Assembly: GCA_964584905.1 (NCBI GenBank)
Contig: CAZPCC010000395.1
Location: 1-64,000, forward strand
Reading direction: 5' to 3'
DNA from: JALZIF01 sp964584905
Lineage (GTDB): Bacteria; Gemmatimonadota; Gemmatimonadetes; Gemmatimonadales; Gemmatimonadaceae
Length of the DNA stretch: 64,000 bases
Part shown: positions 8,958 through 17,408 of the stretch, one piece after another
How positions within the stretch are numbered: position 1 is the stretch's first letter
Layout of the letters: each line of letters opens with the position of its first letter
Notes under the pieces: generated by a model
The model's database searches: none
What the model was told of the DNA's origin: nothing
Seen by the model: only the letters and a program-made list of their open reading frames with translations
Translations under genes and position numbers: made by a program

Positions 8958-9695
8958 CTAGCGACCCGCCGCCGGCGGCTCGCTGGTAAGCGCCAGAAAG
9001 ATCGCCTCCAGCCCCAGACCATCGAGCTGCGGCCGCTCGGCTATGATGCGTTCGAGCGGGCCGCTGGCCACCATTCGCCCGCGCTGGATAACCAGCAGCG
9101 AGGTGCACAGCTCCTCGACCATATCGAGCAGATGGGAGCTGAGGACGACCGCCGCACCCTCGCGCGCTCGCGCAATGATCGTGTTCTTCATCCGCCGCAT
9201 TCCTGCCGGATCGAGTCCGGTGAGCGGCTCGTCGAGAATGAGAGCCCTGGGACGGTGTAGAAGCGCGCAGGCGATCGCCAGCTTCTGTTTCATCCCGCGT
9301 GAAAGCTCCGGCGAGAGCACGTCCCGCTTGGGCGTAAGTTCCAGCTCCTCCAGCAGCTCGGGCGCCATGCGCTCGACGTCCGCCACTCCGTACAGGCGGG
9401 CGATGAATCGCAGATGCTCGATCACGGTGAGGTCGTCGAACAGCTGCGGCTCGTCAGGTACGAACGCCAGTTCACGCTTCGCCGCGACCGGGTCAGTGGC
9501 GAGATCGTGGCCCGCAATGGCGATCCGGCCGCGAGTGGGGCGGAGAATGCCCGCCATGGCGCGCAATGTGGTGGTCTTGCCCGCGCCGTTGGGCCCCACG
9601 AGGCCCAGAATCGCGCCGGGCGCCACCTCGAACGAGAGGGCGTCCACGGCGACGAGGTCGCCATACAGCTTGGTGAGCTCCTCGACGCTGATCAC
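8958..9695 (-). CDS. ABC transporter ATP-binding protein
   Basis: The 245-residue ATPase has Walker A GPNGAGKTT (34-42), signature LSRGMKQ (131-137), Walker B ALILDEP (151-157) and the H-loop SSH. The degenerate signature (LSRGM for LSGGQ) is usual in NatA/EcsA-type ATPases of ABC-2 exporters. It is the first gene of a two-gene operon with the permease just downstream and would energise export from the cytoplasmic face. Confidence 0.93.
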   Translation of the reverse strand: MISVEELTKLYGDLVAVDALSFEVAPGAILGLVGPNGAGKTTTLRAMAGILRPTRGRIAIAGHDLATDPVAAKRELAFVPDEPQLFDDLTVIEHLRFIARLYGVADVERMAPELLEELELTPKRDVLSPELSRGMKQKLAIACALLHRPRALILDEPLTGLDPAGMRRMKNTIIARAREGAAVVLSSHLLDMVEELCTSLLVIQRGRMVASGPLERIIAERPQLDGLGLEAIFLALTSEPPAAGR

Positions 9696-9852
9696 GGCGG
9701 CGGAACATTGATGTTCGACCCTGCCGAAGTCAACGGCGCTCGAGGCTCAACTTGGGCGGCCATCCTACCGACACTTTGAATGGTCGGGACCCCGTCCCTC
9801 GGACGGCCGAAAAGGATTAGTCGCCTCTAATTGAACGAACCTCGCCATCGTC

Positions 9853-11130
9853 ATGAATATTTTCGTCGCCAGGCAACCGATTCTCGACCGCGATGGACAG
9901 CTCGTCGGCTACGAGCTGCTGTACCGGACCAGCCTGGAGCAGAACTGGGCATCGGGAGCTGATGCACGGACAATGTCTTCGGACGTGATCATCCATTCCG
10001 TGCTCAACATGGGCCTGGAGCGGATCACCGGCGGGCTCACCGCCTTCGTGAACATTACCAGCGACATGCTCGTGAGCGATCTGTTCGAGCTGCTCGATCC
10101 CTCGCAGGTAGTCATCGAGCTGCTCGAGACGGCGGTGGACGACCAATACACGATTGGTGCGTGCGAGAGGTTGGCAGCTGCTGGCTACACTCTGGCGATC
10201 GACCACTTCGCCAGCACCGAAGTGAATGAGTCCATCTCGCGGATTGCACACATCGTGAAGGTGGACTTTCTGGCCCACACACCCGAGGCCATCGCCGAGC
10301 TCGCGCGGTCGCTCGAGGGGTCCGGCGTGAGGCTGTTGGCGGAGAAGATCGAGAACGCAGAAGCCCACGAGCTGGCACGCTCGCTAGGCTTCGAGATGTT
10401 TCAGGGATACTTCCTGGGATATCCCGAGATACTCGCCGAGCGGGACATCCCGCTGGAAGGCATGGGGATCATCAAGATCCTCAGCCTGCTGCGCGATACG
10501 AGCACGTCGGACGAACAGATCGAGGACGCACTCGCCACCAGTCCGGGGCTGTCGTTTCTCCTCCTCCGTATCCTGGACCCGTCCTCTCGCGGCAGCGTGG
10601 GCATTCAGTCCATGGGGCACGCCATTCAGCTGCTCGGCCGCGACAAGCTGCAGCGGTGGCTGTCGCTGCTGTTCGCTTCCTCAATGGCTCCGCGGAGCGA
10701 CCTGGACACCGAACGCGCGATACGGGCGATCGCCGGCGCGCGGCTGTGCGAGATGATTGGTCGTGCCAGTGGGCAACGTGCGATGGGTGGGCAGCTCTTC
10801 CTGGTCGGAATGGTCTCGGCCTTCGTATCGCTCTTCAGGATTCCACTCTCGGAAATCCTTTCGCGCATCGACCTCGCGCCTGACGTGCGCTCCGCGCTGC
10901 TGGACTCGCACGGCCCATGCGCCAGCATCCTGCAACTCGCGCAGGCCTATGAGCGAGCGGAGTGGGAGCACGTGCCCGCCCTCGTCGCTTCTACCGGCAT
11001 TAGCGTACGGATGGTGACCGACCTCTACCTGGAGTCGCTCATCTGGGCGAGGGAGCGGCTGCGGGATCAGGATAGTGAAATCGGCGACCGTGATCTGGTT
11101 GGAATGAACGGGTCAGCGTTCGGGATCTAG
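9853..11130 (+). CDS. EAL-like/HDOD signalling protein (YuxH type)
   Basis: The 425-residue protein starts with a divergent EAL domain (about 1-205; MNIFVARQPILDRDGQLVGY then ELLYR) and ends with an HDOD domain (about 205-400; LSFLLLRILDPSS and QLLGRDKLQRWLSLLF). The EAL signature reads ELL and the DDF metal-binding segment reads IDHF, so c-di-GMP hydrolysis is unlikely. The family is thought to act as a protein-interaction or c-di-GMP-sensing adaptor. No signal peptide or membrane segment is visible. It lies 100 bases upstream of the DHp-like gene, on the same strand. Confidence 0.9.
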   Translation: MNIFVARQPILDRDGQLVGYELLYRTSLEQNWASGADARTMSSDVIIHSVLNMGLERITGGLTAFVNITSDMLVSDLFELLDPSQVVIELLETAVDDQYTIGACERLAAAGYTLAIDHFASTEVNESISRIAHIVKVDFLAHTPEAIAELARSLEGSGVRLLAEKIENAEAHELARSLGFEMFQGYFLGYPEILAERDIPLEGMGIIKILSLLRDTSTSDEQIEDALATSPGLSFLLLRILDPSSRGSVGIQSMGHAIQLLGRDKLQRWLSLLFASSMAPRSDLDTERAIRAIAGARLCEMIGRASGQRAMGGQLFLVGMVSAFVSLFRIPLSEILSRIDLAPDVRSALLDSHGPCASILQLAQAYERAEWEHVPALVASTGISVRMVTDLYLESLIWARERLRDQDSEIGDRDLVGMNGSAFGI

Positions 11131-11230
11131 CGCAAAGCGTCAAATGTCCCGGTATGGATCCCAGGCCTTCCTTTCGTCGAAAGCCTGAAGAGGTCTCGTT
11201 TTCCGGGGTTGGGGATATATTCCTGTCCGC

Positions 11231-11875
11231 ATGACTACTGATCCGGTCCACGATGCCTGGGCGCGTTTATCCGACTCGCTGATTGGCGGAATAGCGCACG
11301 CGCTGAGCAATCGAATCGCCACGCTTTCGGCGCTCTCCGAGTTGATGCGGATGGAGGATTCGCCGTCCGAGAACGCCGACATGCTGCGCAAGGAAGTCGG
11401 GCGGCTCGAGTTACTCGTTCAGCACCTCCGGCTTCTGGGCGAGGAGTCGGCAGTCCCAGCCGAGGCGCTGCAACTACCCGAAGTGACCGCCGCGGCGATC
11501 GCGCTTCACGGATACCACCGCGATTTCCGCGACGTTACCGTGCTGGTGGGTGGAGAAACCTCGGTTCAGCCGGTGCATTTCCAGCGCTCGAGGCTCCTGC
11601 GCGTGCTGCTGATTCTGCTCGCTGCGGCGGCAATGGCAGCGGGACGCGACCACGCGGTGCATGCCACCTTTTCGGCGGAAGATGCACTTGTAAGAGTCAC
11701 AATTGGTCCCGATGGTAAGGCGAAGTGGGACGCCGCCCCCTCCGACGCGCTCCTCGACGGCGCACGCGCCTTGCTCGGCGATAGCGAAGGCTCCGTCTCG
11801 CGAAACGGAGCCACCATTCTGCTGGAGTTGCCGACGCTTGCGGCGGTAAGGGCACGGGAGCGCGGGAGCGCGTGA
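11231..11875 (+). CDS. Histidine-kinase-like DHp protein without a clear ATPase domain
   Basis: The 214-residue protein resembles a histidine-kinase dimerisation domain: GGIAHALSNRIATLSALSEL (about 19-38) with a candidate phospho-acceptor His23, then a second helix (EVGRLELLVQHLRLLGEE). The C-terminal half (about 90-205) has the size of an ATP-binding domain, but I find no N, G1 or G2 boxes. It may be a phosphotransfer or adaptor protein. Its TGA overlaps the GTG of the GMC oxidoreductase by 4 bases, making it the first gene of a four-gene coupled operon. Confidence 0.6.
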   Translation: MTTDPVHDAWARLSDSLIGGIAHALSNRIATLSALSELMRMEDSPSENADMLRKEVGRLELLVQHLRLLGEESAVPAEALQLPEVTAAAIALHGYHRDFRDVTVLVGGETSVQPVHFQRSRLLRVLLILLAAAAMAAGRDHAVHATFSAEDALVRVTIGPDGKAKWDAAPSDALLDGARALLGDSEGSVSRNGATILLELPTLAAVRARERGSA

Positions 11876-13419
11876 GGGCCGGCCGCCATTACGACGCCAT
11901 CATTATCGGAAGCGGCATTGGCGGCGCCTTCGCGGCGCTCGCGTTGGTGCGCGCCGGCCAAAGTGTGCTCGTGCTCGAGCGGGGCGATTGGGTGCGGCGC
12001 AGTCCAGACAACTGGCTGCCGGAAGGCGTCTGGGAGCTTACTCCGGCCTGTTCGAAGCAGGCGCCTTACGAGCTGCACAGCGGACGACATAGGTCGGCGG
12101 TAGCCGGCTTCCACTGCGTGGGCGGCATGTCCGTCTATGCCGGCGGGGTCGCCTTCCGCTTCCGGGAACGGGACTTCGAACCGACTCCTGAAATTATCGG
12201 TGATTCCGGTGCCGAATGGCCATATGGCTATTCCGAACTGGCCCCGTTCTACGACGATGCCGAACGTGTGCTCGGAGTATCCGGTTGCACAGGTGAAGAT
12301 CCGACCGAGCCTGCGCGTGCGAAGCCGTACCCACAAGAGCCTGCACCGTTGGCGGCGTTGTCCCGACGGATCGCCGACTCGGCTCGGGATCTCGGTCTTT
12401 CTCCGTTCCGGTTGCCGCTGGCCATCAATTATGCGAATGGCGCCCGGCGGGCATGCATTGGCTGCCTCACGTGCGATGCGTACGCCTGCGCGATCGAGGC
12501 GAAGAACGACGTTTCAACGGTGGTCTATCCCGATCTCATCGCGCGGGGGCTGGTGCTGGAACCGAACACCGTCGTCGTCGGCGTGCAAGTGGATGGCTCA
12601 CGGGCGTCGAGGGTGCACGCCGTCGATGCGAAGACCGGTGCCCGGCGTGCCTATCGAGGGACCAGGGTCTTCTTCGCGGCGGGAGTTCTCGCTACGCCGC
12701 ACCTGCTGCTGTCGTCAGGGCTCGAGGCGTTCAACCCGGGGGGTGGCGTGGTCGGTCGCTACCTGCTCCGGCACTGCAACGCAATGACCTTCGGGTTCTT
12801 CGATCAGCCGCCTAATCCGGCGGGTGAGTTTCACAAGCAGCTGGGCGTTCACGACTTCTATTTCGGTGATCCGGCTGGGAATGCGCCCGAGGGCAAGCTC
12901 GGGTGCATCCAGCAGGTGATGGCGCCGCCGGTCGGTAGTCTGCAGAAGCGGCTGGGTAAGCCGCTGACCCGGATGATCGAGCCGGCAATGCGGCGCGTCA
13001 CGGGGCTGCTGAGTATCGCCGAGGACCAGCCTCGCGCCTCGAATCGTCTCAGCATCAGTCGCAGCATCCGCGACCGCTATGGACTCCCGAGAGTGATCAT
13101 CGAGCATGACTATTCGGCGCGCGATCTTGCTGCGCGGCGCGCACTGGTCGAATGGTGCCGCCGGATTCTGCGCGGTGCGGGTGCACGTTTTTCGTATACC
13201 CACAGGATCGACACGTTTTCGCACGCAGTCGGAACGGTGCGCGCCGGAGTCGACCCGCACAGCTCTGCACTGGATGCCAACTGCCGGTTTCGTGGGGTGG
13301 ACAACGTGTACGTGGTGGACGGCAGCTTCATGCCCACGTCGGCTGCTGTGAATCCCAGCCTGACGATTGCCGCAAACGCGCTTCGAACCGCGACCCGCGC
13401 TCTCGAGGAAGAACGGTGA
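11872..13419 (+). CDS. GMC-family FAD oxidoreductase
   Basis: The 515-residue flavoenzyme has the FAD-binding GSGIGG motif (13-18) followed by LVLERG, and a C-terminal GMC signature with HAVGTVRAG, the NVYVVDGSFMPTSAAVNPSL segment and the conserved His/Asn region. GMC enzymes oxidise alcohols and sugars with FAD. A Cys-rich motif CIGCLTCDAYAC (about 197-208) is unusual for classic GMC enzymes and may bind metal. The GTG start overlaps the upstream TGA, and the next gene starts as GTGA on this gene's stop, so it is translationally coupled on both sides. No Tat leader is visible. Confidence 0.9.
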   Translation: MRAGRHYDAIIIGSGIGGAFAALALVRAGQSVLVLERGDWVRRSPDNWLPEGVWELTPACSKQAPYELHSGRHRSAVAGFHCVGGMSVYAGGVAFRFRERDFEPTPEIIGDSGAEWPYGYSELAPFYDDAERVLGVSGCTGEDPTEPARAKPYPQEPAPLAALSRRIADSARDLGLSPFRLPLAINYANGARRACIGCLTCDAYACAIEAKNDVSTVVYPDLIARGLVLEPNTVVVGVQVDGSRASRVHAVDAKTGARRAYRGTRVFFAAGVLATPHLLLSSGLEAFNPGGGVVGRYLLRHCNAMTFGFFDQPPNPAGEFHKQLGVHDFYFGDPAGNAPEGKLGCIQQVMAPPVGSLQKRLGKPLTRMIEPAMRRVTGLLSIAEDQPRASNRLSISRSIRDRYGLPRVIIEHDYSARDLAARRALVEWCRRILRGAGARFSYTHRIDTFSHAVGTVRAGVDPHSSALDANCRFRGVDNVYVVDGSFMPTSAAVNPSLTIAANALRTATRALEEER

Positions 13420-14426
13420 GCGAGGCCGAGGCCGTCGGTTCGCCGGTCCGATTGGCGTTTCTGGGTTGCGGTGCCGTCACTGCGTCGCACAGTCGCACGT
13501 TGCGCGCCTTTCGCAACCGCGTCAGCTGCCTGTACGCCAGTCGTCAGGCCGAACGCGCGCGCGAATTCAACGCCCGTTTCGGCGGGGCGGGATCGTTCGG
13601 TTCATATGAGGCCGCAATGTCGAGCCGCCAGGTGGACGCGGTCCTGGTGGCGACGCCTCCCGATTCCCACCTCTCGCTCACGATGGCCGCGCTCGCGGCG
13701 GGAAAGCACGTGATCGTCGAGAAGCCACCATTCCCCAGAGCGGCCGATGCCGCCGATGTAGCTCGTGAGGCGCGCGCTCGCAGTCGTCAGGTGCTGGTAG
13801 CGGAGAACTATTACTACAAGCCTCTGGCCGAGTCGCTGCGCCGTATAATCGGCTCGGGCCAGCTTGGCCGGATCCTGTTCCTGGACGTGAAAGCTCTCAA
13901 GATGCAGCACACCGGCGACTGGCGGGACGAGCCTTCCCGCGTGCTTGGCGGAGCGCTGTACGAAGGGGGCATACACTGGATCAACTTCATGGCCAACCTG
14001 GGGCTGACCCCGGAGCGCGTCGAGGCGTTCCGTCCTGGTACCGGCGCGGGACTCGAGCGCAGCCTGCTCATCACCATGCGATACACCGAAGGTGCGGTGG
14101 GCACGCTGGCGTTCTCCTGGGAAACACCGTCGCCATTGAAGGGAGTGCGCTTGTCGCGGATCTACGGATCGAACGGATCGGTGGCGTTCGAGTCCAATGG
14201 ACTGTTCGTCGCCCAGTTCGGTGCGCGTCGCCGCCTTACGTTTCCCGGCGTGCGCAAAATGTCGGGATCGCACGCGATGTTCGACGATTTTCTTTCGGCG
14301 CTGGCGCAGGGACGTGCGCCGCGCTTCACACTCTCCGCCGCCCAGCGCGATCTCGAGCTGATCGAGGCCGCGTACCGCTCGGCGGGGATCACGTCCCATC
14401 CTACCACTCCGGAATCCACCGTATGA
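13416..14426 (+). CDS. Gfo/Idh/MocA-family oxidoreductase
   Basis: The 336-residue product has an N-terminal NAD(P) Rossmann motif (FLGCGAVTASHSRTLR), the family EKPP motif (about 100) with its catalytic Lys, and GGALYEGGIHWI with the conserved His in the substrate domain. Such enzymes oxidise or reduce sugars, inositols and related compounds. I start it at the GTG at 13416, which overlaps the preceding TGA. Upstream in-frame sequence lies inside the GMC gene and looks like a shadow. Next to a GMC oxidoreductase, a shared carbohydrate substrate is plausible. Confidence 0.92.
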   Translation: MSEAEAVGSPVRLAFLGCGAVTASHSRTLRAFRNRVSCLYASRQAERAREFNARFGGAGSFGSYEAAMSSRQVDAVLVATPPDSHLSLTMAALAAGKHVIVEKPPFPRAADAADVAREARARSRQVLVAENYYYKPLAESLRRIIGSGQLGRILFLDVKALKMQHTGDWRDEPSRVLGGALYEGGIHWINFMANLGLTPERVEAFRPGTGAGLERSLLITMRYTEGAVGTLAFSWETPSPLKGVRLSRIYGSNGSVAFESNGLFVAQFGARRRLTFPGVRKMSGSHAMFDDFLSALAQGRAPRFTLSAAQRDLELIEAAYRSAGITSHPTTPESTV

Positions 14427-15250
14427 ACGAGTTTTTGGGCCTCATTGTCGGGCTGCTCGCCGGCGCGCACACCGCTACGTGGGGGATGTACAAGGATGCC
14501 GTGCACGAGGGATTCGATGCACGCTACTTCCGCAGCGTTCTGATTGGCGGAGTGGTCGCGGTGGGCCTCGTTTACGGTCTGAACATCGACATGAGCCGCG
14601 CGGCGAACTTCGTCATTCTGTTCGGCCTCGTGTACGTGCTCGAACGGGTGATCACCGAATTCTGGAAGACTTTCATTCGTGTGGAGGATCAGTCGAAATA
14701 CTTCATCCCGATGCAGTTCACGGTCTTCGGAAAGGTGCAGAACCGCAAGACACAACTTCTGTCAGGCGCCGCCTGGCTGACTGTCGTGCTCCTTCTGATA
14801 ACGGGGCTGGTATGGTTCCAGCGCCTGACGCCGGACCCTATACCGGGGTGGCTGGCGGTGGGAATTGCCGCCAGTCTTGGTGGCTGGATCGCGGCGGTAG
14901 GTGGTGCGTGGAAGGACGCACCATACGAGGGCTTCGAGTGGTTCAAGTTTTTCCGCAGCCCGTTCGTTGCTCTCTGCTACGGTATCCTCATCGCACACTT
15001 TACCGACAGTCTGCTGATCATCGCGCTGGCCGGTGAGGGATTCACGGTGGCCACGCTCGAGACATACAAGACGTTCTTCTTTCCCAACAAGCCACGCGGA
15101 AAGTGGACGGGCAAGCCGATTCTCTATCCGGACATGCTGCGGCGGCGGCAGTATTTTCTGCCGCTTTACGTGGGTATCTGGGTAGCCATCGTGACGGCGT
15201 TCGTGATCGCGTTCCGTCAGCCGCACTCGGGGCTGGTGAACATCCTTTAG
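14423..15250 (+). CDS. Membrane protein with internally duplicated KDAxxEGF motif
   Basis: The 275-residue protein has about seven predicted membrane segments (about 1-19, 39-53, 60-76, 113-131, 143-160, 180-200 and 245-265). Two cytosolic-looking stretches match: KDAVHEGFDARYFRS (24-38) and KDAPYEGFEWFKFFRS (164-179), a spacing of 140 residues that points to internal gene duplication. I do not recognise a family. The ATG overlaps the Gfo/Idh/MocA stop as ATGA. Its TAG overlaps the stop of the convergent FlgN-like gene. A role as membrane partner or transporter for the two oxidoreductases is inference. Confidence 0.75.
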   Translation: MNEFLGLIVGLLAGAHTATWGMYKDAVHEGFDARYFRSVLIGGVVAVGLVYGLNIDMSRAANFVILFGLVYVLERVITEFWKTFIRVEDQSKYFIPMQFTVFGKVQNRKTQLLSGAAWLTVVLLLITGLVWFQRLTPDPIPGWLAVGIAASLGGWIAAVGGAWKDAPYEGFEWFKFFRSPFVALCYGILIAHFTDSLLIIALAGEGFTVATLETYKTFFFPNKPRGKWTGKPILYPDMLRRRQYFLPLYVGIWVAIVTAFVIAFRQPHSGLVNIL

Positions 15251-15699
15251 CCGGCGGCGAGCGCCTGGCGCAGAGCGGCGCGATTTACCGCTACTTCGCG
15301 CGCGAGTGCGCTTGCAGTCATCATGAGCATGTCGAGGGCGTACCTCAGCTCGGGAGTGAGCGCGGAACCAAGCGCCGTGGCAATTGCCGGAACGCCATCG
15401 TCCTCGGGGGCGCCGAGCGTGCGGTAGATGACGTGGCGGCGCCGTCTGGCTTCGCCAAGCGTGTGCAGCACGCGCTGCGTGGCGAATACGCTGTCGTCCA
15501 TCGTCGCCAGGTCGTCGCGGGATGCTGCATCGCGCTGCTGGTGCATGATTGTAATGAGGTCGTTGAGCAGCCGCGTCTCCGAGAAGAAAGCGTCGCGCAG
15601 TGCCGATGCCGCGACAGGCGAGTGCGGATCGAGAGTTGGCATCGTGGTGACCACGCTCAGCGTGCCTGGCCCGGCCTGCCCATCCTGTTCTCCGGTCAC
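15247..15699 (-). CDS. FlgN-like small helical protein
   Basis: The 150-residue protein is nearly all helical, with long heptad-like stretches (LLNDLITIMHQQRDAASRDD, and TQRVLHTLGEARRRRHVIYR) resembling FlgN, the flagellar hook-filament junction chaperone. The match is by pattern only. Its ATG overlaps the TGA of the FliA-type sigma gene, which supports a flagellar role, but no other flagellar gene is in the window. Confidence 0.5.
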   Translation of the reverse strand: MTGEQDGQAGPGTLSVVTTMPTLDPHSPVAASALRDAFFSETRLLNDLITIMHQQRDAASRDDLATMDDSVFATQRVLHTLGEARRRRHVIYRTLGAPEDDGVPAIATALGSALTPELRYALDMLMMTASALAREVAVNRAALRQALAAG

Positions 15700-16568
15700 G
15701 GGACGTCGGCGCGCAATGCGCCAAGTGTCGTACGCAGCCGCGAGAGTGCCTTGGTGCGGATCTGCGATGCGCGACTCTCGGTCAGGTCGAGTATGGCGGC
15801 TATCTCGTGCAGCTTGAGCTCCTCGAAGTAGTACAGTGACAGGACGATCCGCTCCTGCTTCTTCAGCTTGAGAATTGCGTCGCGCAGGACCGCCACTTCC
15901 TGCCCCAACGTTATCCGGTCCTCGATCGCCTCGTCGCTGCCATCGGTGATGAGGTCGGCCGGAGTCGGTGCGTACTCCTCGCCATCGCCCGCAGAGCGCT
16001 CGAGCGGAATATGGATGGCGCCCTCCACGTCCGCTTTCCAGCGCCAGAGAGTGTCGACGCCGACGCCGAGGTGGCTGGCCAGCGCGCGATCGTCAGGCAT
16101 CTGGCCCAGCGTTCGCGTGAGTGCTTCTCTGGCCGCGCCCATGTCGCGGGACTTGCGGCGAATCGAGCGTGGAACGTGGTCGAGCCTTCGCAGCTCGTCG
16201 AGAATGCTCCCTCGAATACGCGGCACGGCGAAAGTGCTGAAAGCGAGCCCCCGTTTGACGTCGAAATGATCCAGGGCGCTCATCAGGCCCATCGCGCCGG
16301 CGCTCACGAGCTCATCGAAATCGGCCTGAGTGGCGAGCGTTTTTGAGAGCTGCCGCGCCACGTGGTGAACCAGGTTGAGGTGCTCGGCGAGCAGTGTCTC
16401 TCGCGCGGCGGCCTCACCGGCTGCGTGGCGCGTCCATAACGAAGCTTGTGTTCCCACGGAATCCTCCGGATCTTTGGCGGCGACGGAGGTTCGGCGCAGC
16501 GCAGCTTTCCAATGCCTGTGGAGGATGGGAAAGGCATGGCCCATGCCGAAGTAAGGCTGCTCGCGCAC
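15696..16568 (-). CDS. fliA: FliA-family RNA polymerase sigma factor
   Basis: The 290-residue protein has sigma-70 region 2 (HLNLVHHVARQLSK; FDELVSAGAMGLMSALDHFD; GLAFSTFAVPRIRGSILDEL), region 3 (RSIRRKSRDMGAAREAL) and region 4 (KLKKQERIVLSLYYFEELKL, then EIAAILDLTESRASQI). This is the FliA/sigma-28 layout, which transcribes late flagellar genes in known bacteria. The N-terminus before SLWTRHAAGE is longer than usual, so the true start may be an internal codon near 16450-16480. It is coupled by ATGA to the FlgN-like gene. Confidence 0.9.
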   Translation of the reverse strand: MREQPYFGMGHAFPILHRHWKAALRRTSVAAKDPEDSVGTQASLWTRHAAGEAAARETLLAEHLNLVHHVARQLSKTLATQADFDELVSAGAMGLMSALDHFDVKRGLAFSTFAVPRIRGSILDELRRLDHVPRSIRRKSRDMGAAREALTRTLGQMPDDRALASHLGVGVDTLWRWKADVEGAIHIPLERSAGDGEEYAPTPADLITDGSDEAIEDRITLGQEVAVLRDAILKLKKQERIVLSLYYFEELKLHEIAAILDLTESRASQIRTKALSRLRTTLGALRADVP

Positions 16569-16815
16569 TGAGCTAACTTCATGTCATACCACGATTTGGA
16601 GTTGCGCAGCGCCATGCTGGATGGCGGTCGATGGCGCCGGTCGGACGAAAGTGCCGGGAAGGACCAGGAAGGAATTGCCGATCCCCTCGAGGAAAGGATG
16701 CTGGGGGGTCCAATGCCACGTCCGATAATGGCCAGCCGCGCAGCCAGGCCCATGCTATTCTACCTGCACTCGGTTGTTGCTCGCGGCAGCGCTTTCACCC
16801 AATCCTGATCGTCAC

Positions 16816-17328
16816 ATGATGCGCTTCGATGTCATGCCATCGCCCGTCGGCGAGCTGATGCTCGTTGCTTCGGACACTCATCTCGCCGGGGTGCACTTCA
16901 CGCCGCATCCTGACGGTGGGATAACCGGTGGGACGTGGGAACGAGCATCAGGCGGAACGGCTGCCGATGCGATTCTCACCGAGGCTCGCGCTCAGCTCAC
17001 CGACTATTTCTCCGGCGCCTCGACCCAATTCGATTTGCCGCTCGGCGCGCAGGGCACTCCATTCCAGACTCGAGTCTGGGAAGCGCTCCGTGCCATTCCC
17101 CACGGCCAGACAATCAGCTATGGCGAGCTGGCCCGGAGGCTCGGCGCTCCGAAAGCCATGCGAGCGGTCGGAGCGGCAAACGGGCGCAATCCAATTCCGA
17201 TCATCGTACCCTGCCACCGTGTGATAGGCGCTCGCGGTGACCTGACAGGGTTCGGTGGTGGACTGGAGCGGAAACGCTGGCTCCTCGCGCACGAGGGAGG
17301 AGGAGTGGGTGAGTTGCTGGTAGGCTGA
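16816..17328 (+). CDS. ogt: Methylated-DNA--protein-cysteine S-methyltransferase
   Basis: The 170-residue DNA repair protein has the helix-turn-helix segment GQTISYGELARRLGAPKAMR, then GAANGRNPIPIIVPCHRV with the acceptor Cys133. It removes alkyl groups from O6-alkylguanine in a one-time transfer. The length and domain order match the Ogt type (short N-terminal domain). I chose the ATG at 16816, since MRFDVMPSPVGEL is the normal family start. It converges on the thioredoxin-reductase-like gene, with a hairpin between them. Confidence 0.95.
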   Translation: MMRFDVMPSPVGELMLVASDTHLAGVHFTPHPDGGITGGTWERASGGTAADAILTEARAQLTDYFSGASTQFDLPLGAQGTPFQTRVWEALRAIPHGQTISYGELARRLGAPKAMRAVGAANGRNPIPIIVPCHRVIGARGDLTGFGGGLERKRWLLAHEGGGVGELLVG

Positions 17329-17334
17329 CGGATT

Positions 17335-17408
17335 CGAGAAGCGAGATGCGAGTTGCGAGAACGGCGGCGCATTGCCGTCCTCGCAACTCGCTTCTCTCAT
17401 CTCGCTTC
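17335..17408. terminator. Repeat-built hairpin between convergent genes
   Basis: The left arm (GAGAAGCGAGATGCGAGTTG then CGAGAACGGC) pairs with the right arm (GCCGTCCTCGCAACTCG, then a CTTCTCT bulge and CATCTCGCTTC), giving a long imperfect stem. The arms are made of short GCGAGA/GCGAGT units. It sits between convergent genes and could stop transcription both ways. Confidence 0.65.
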
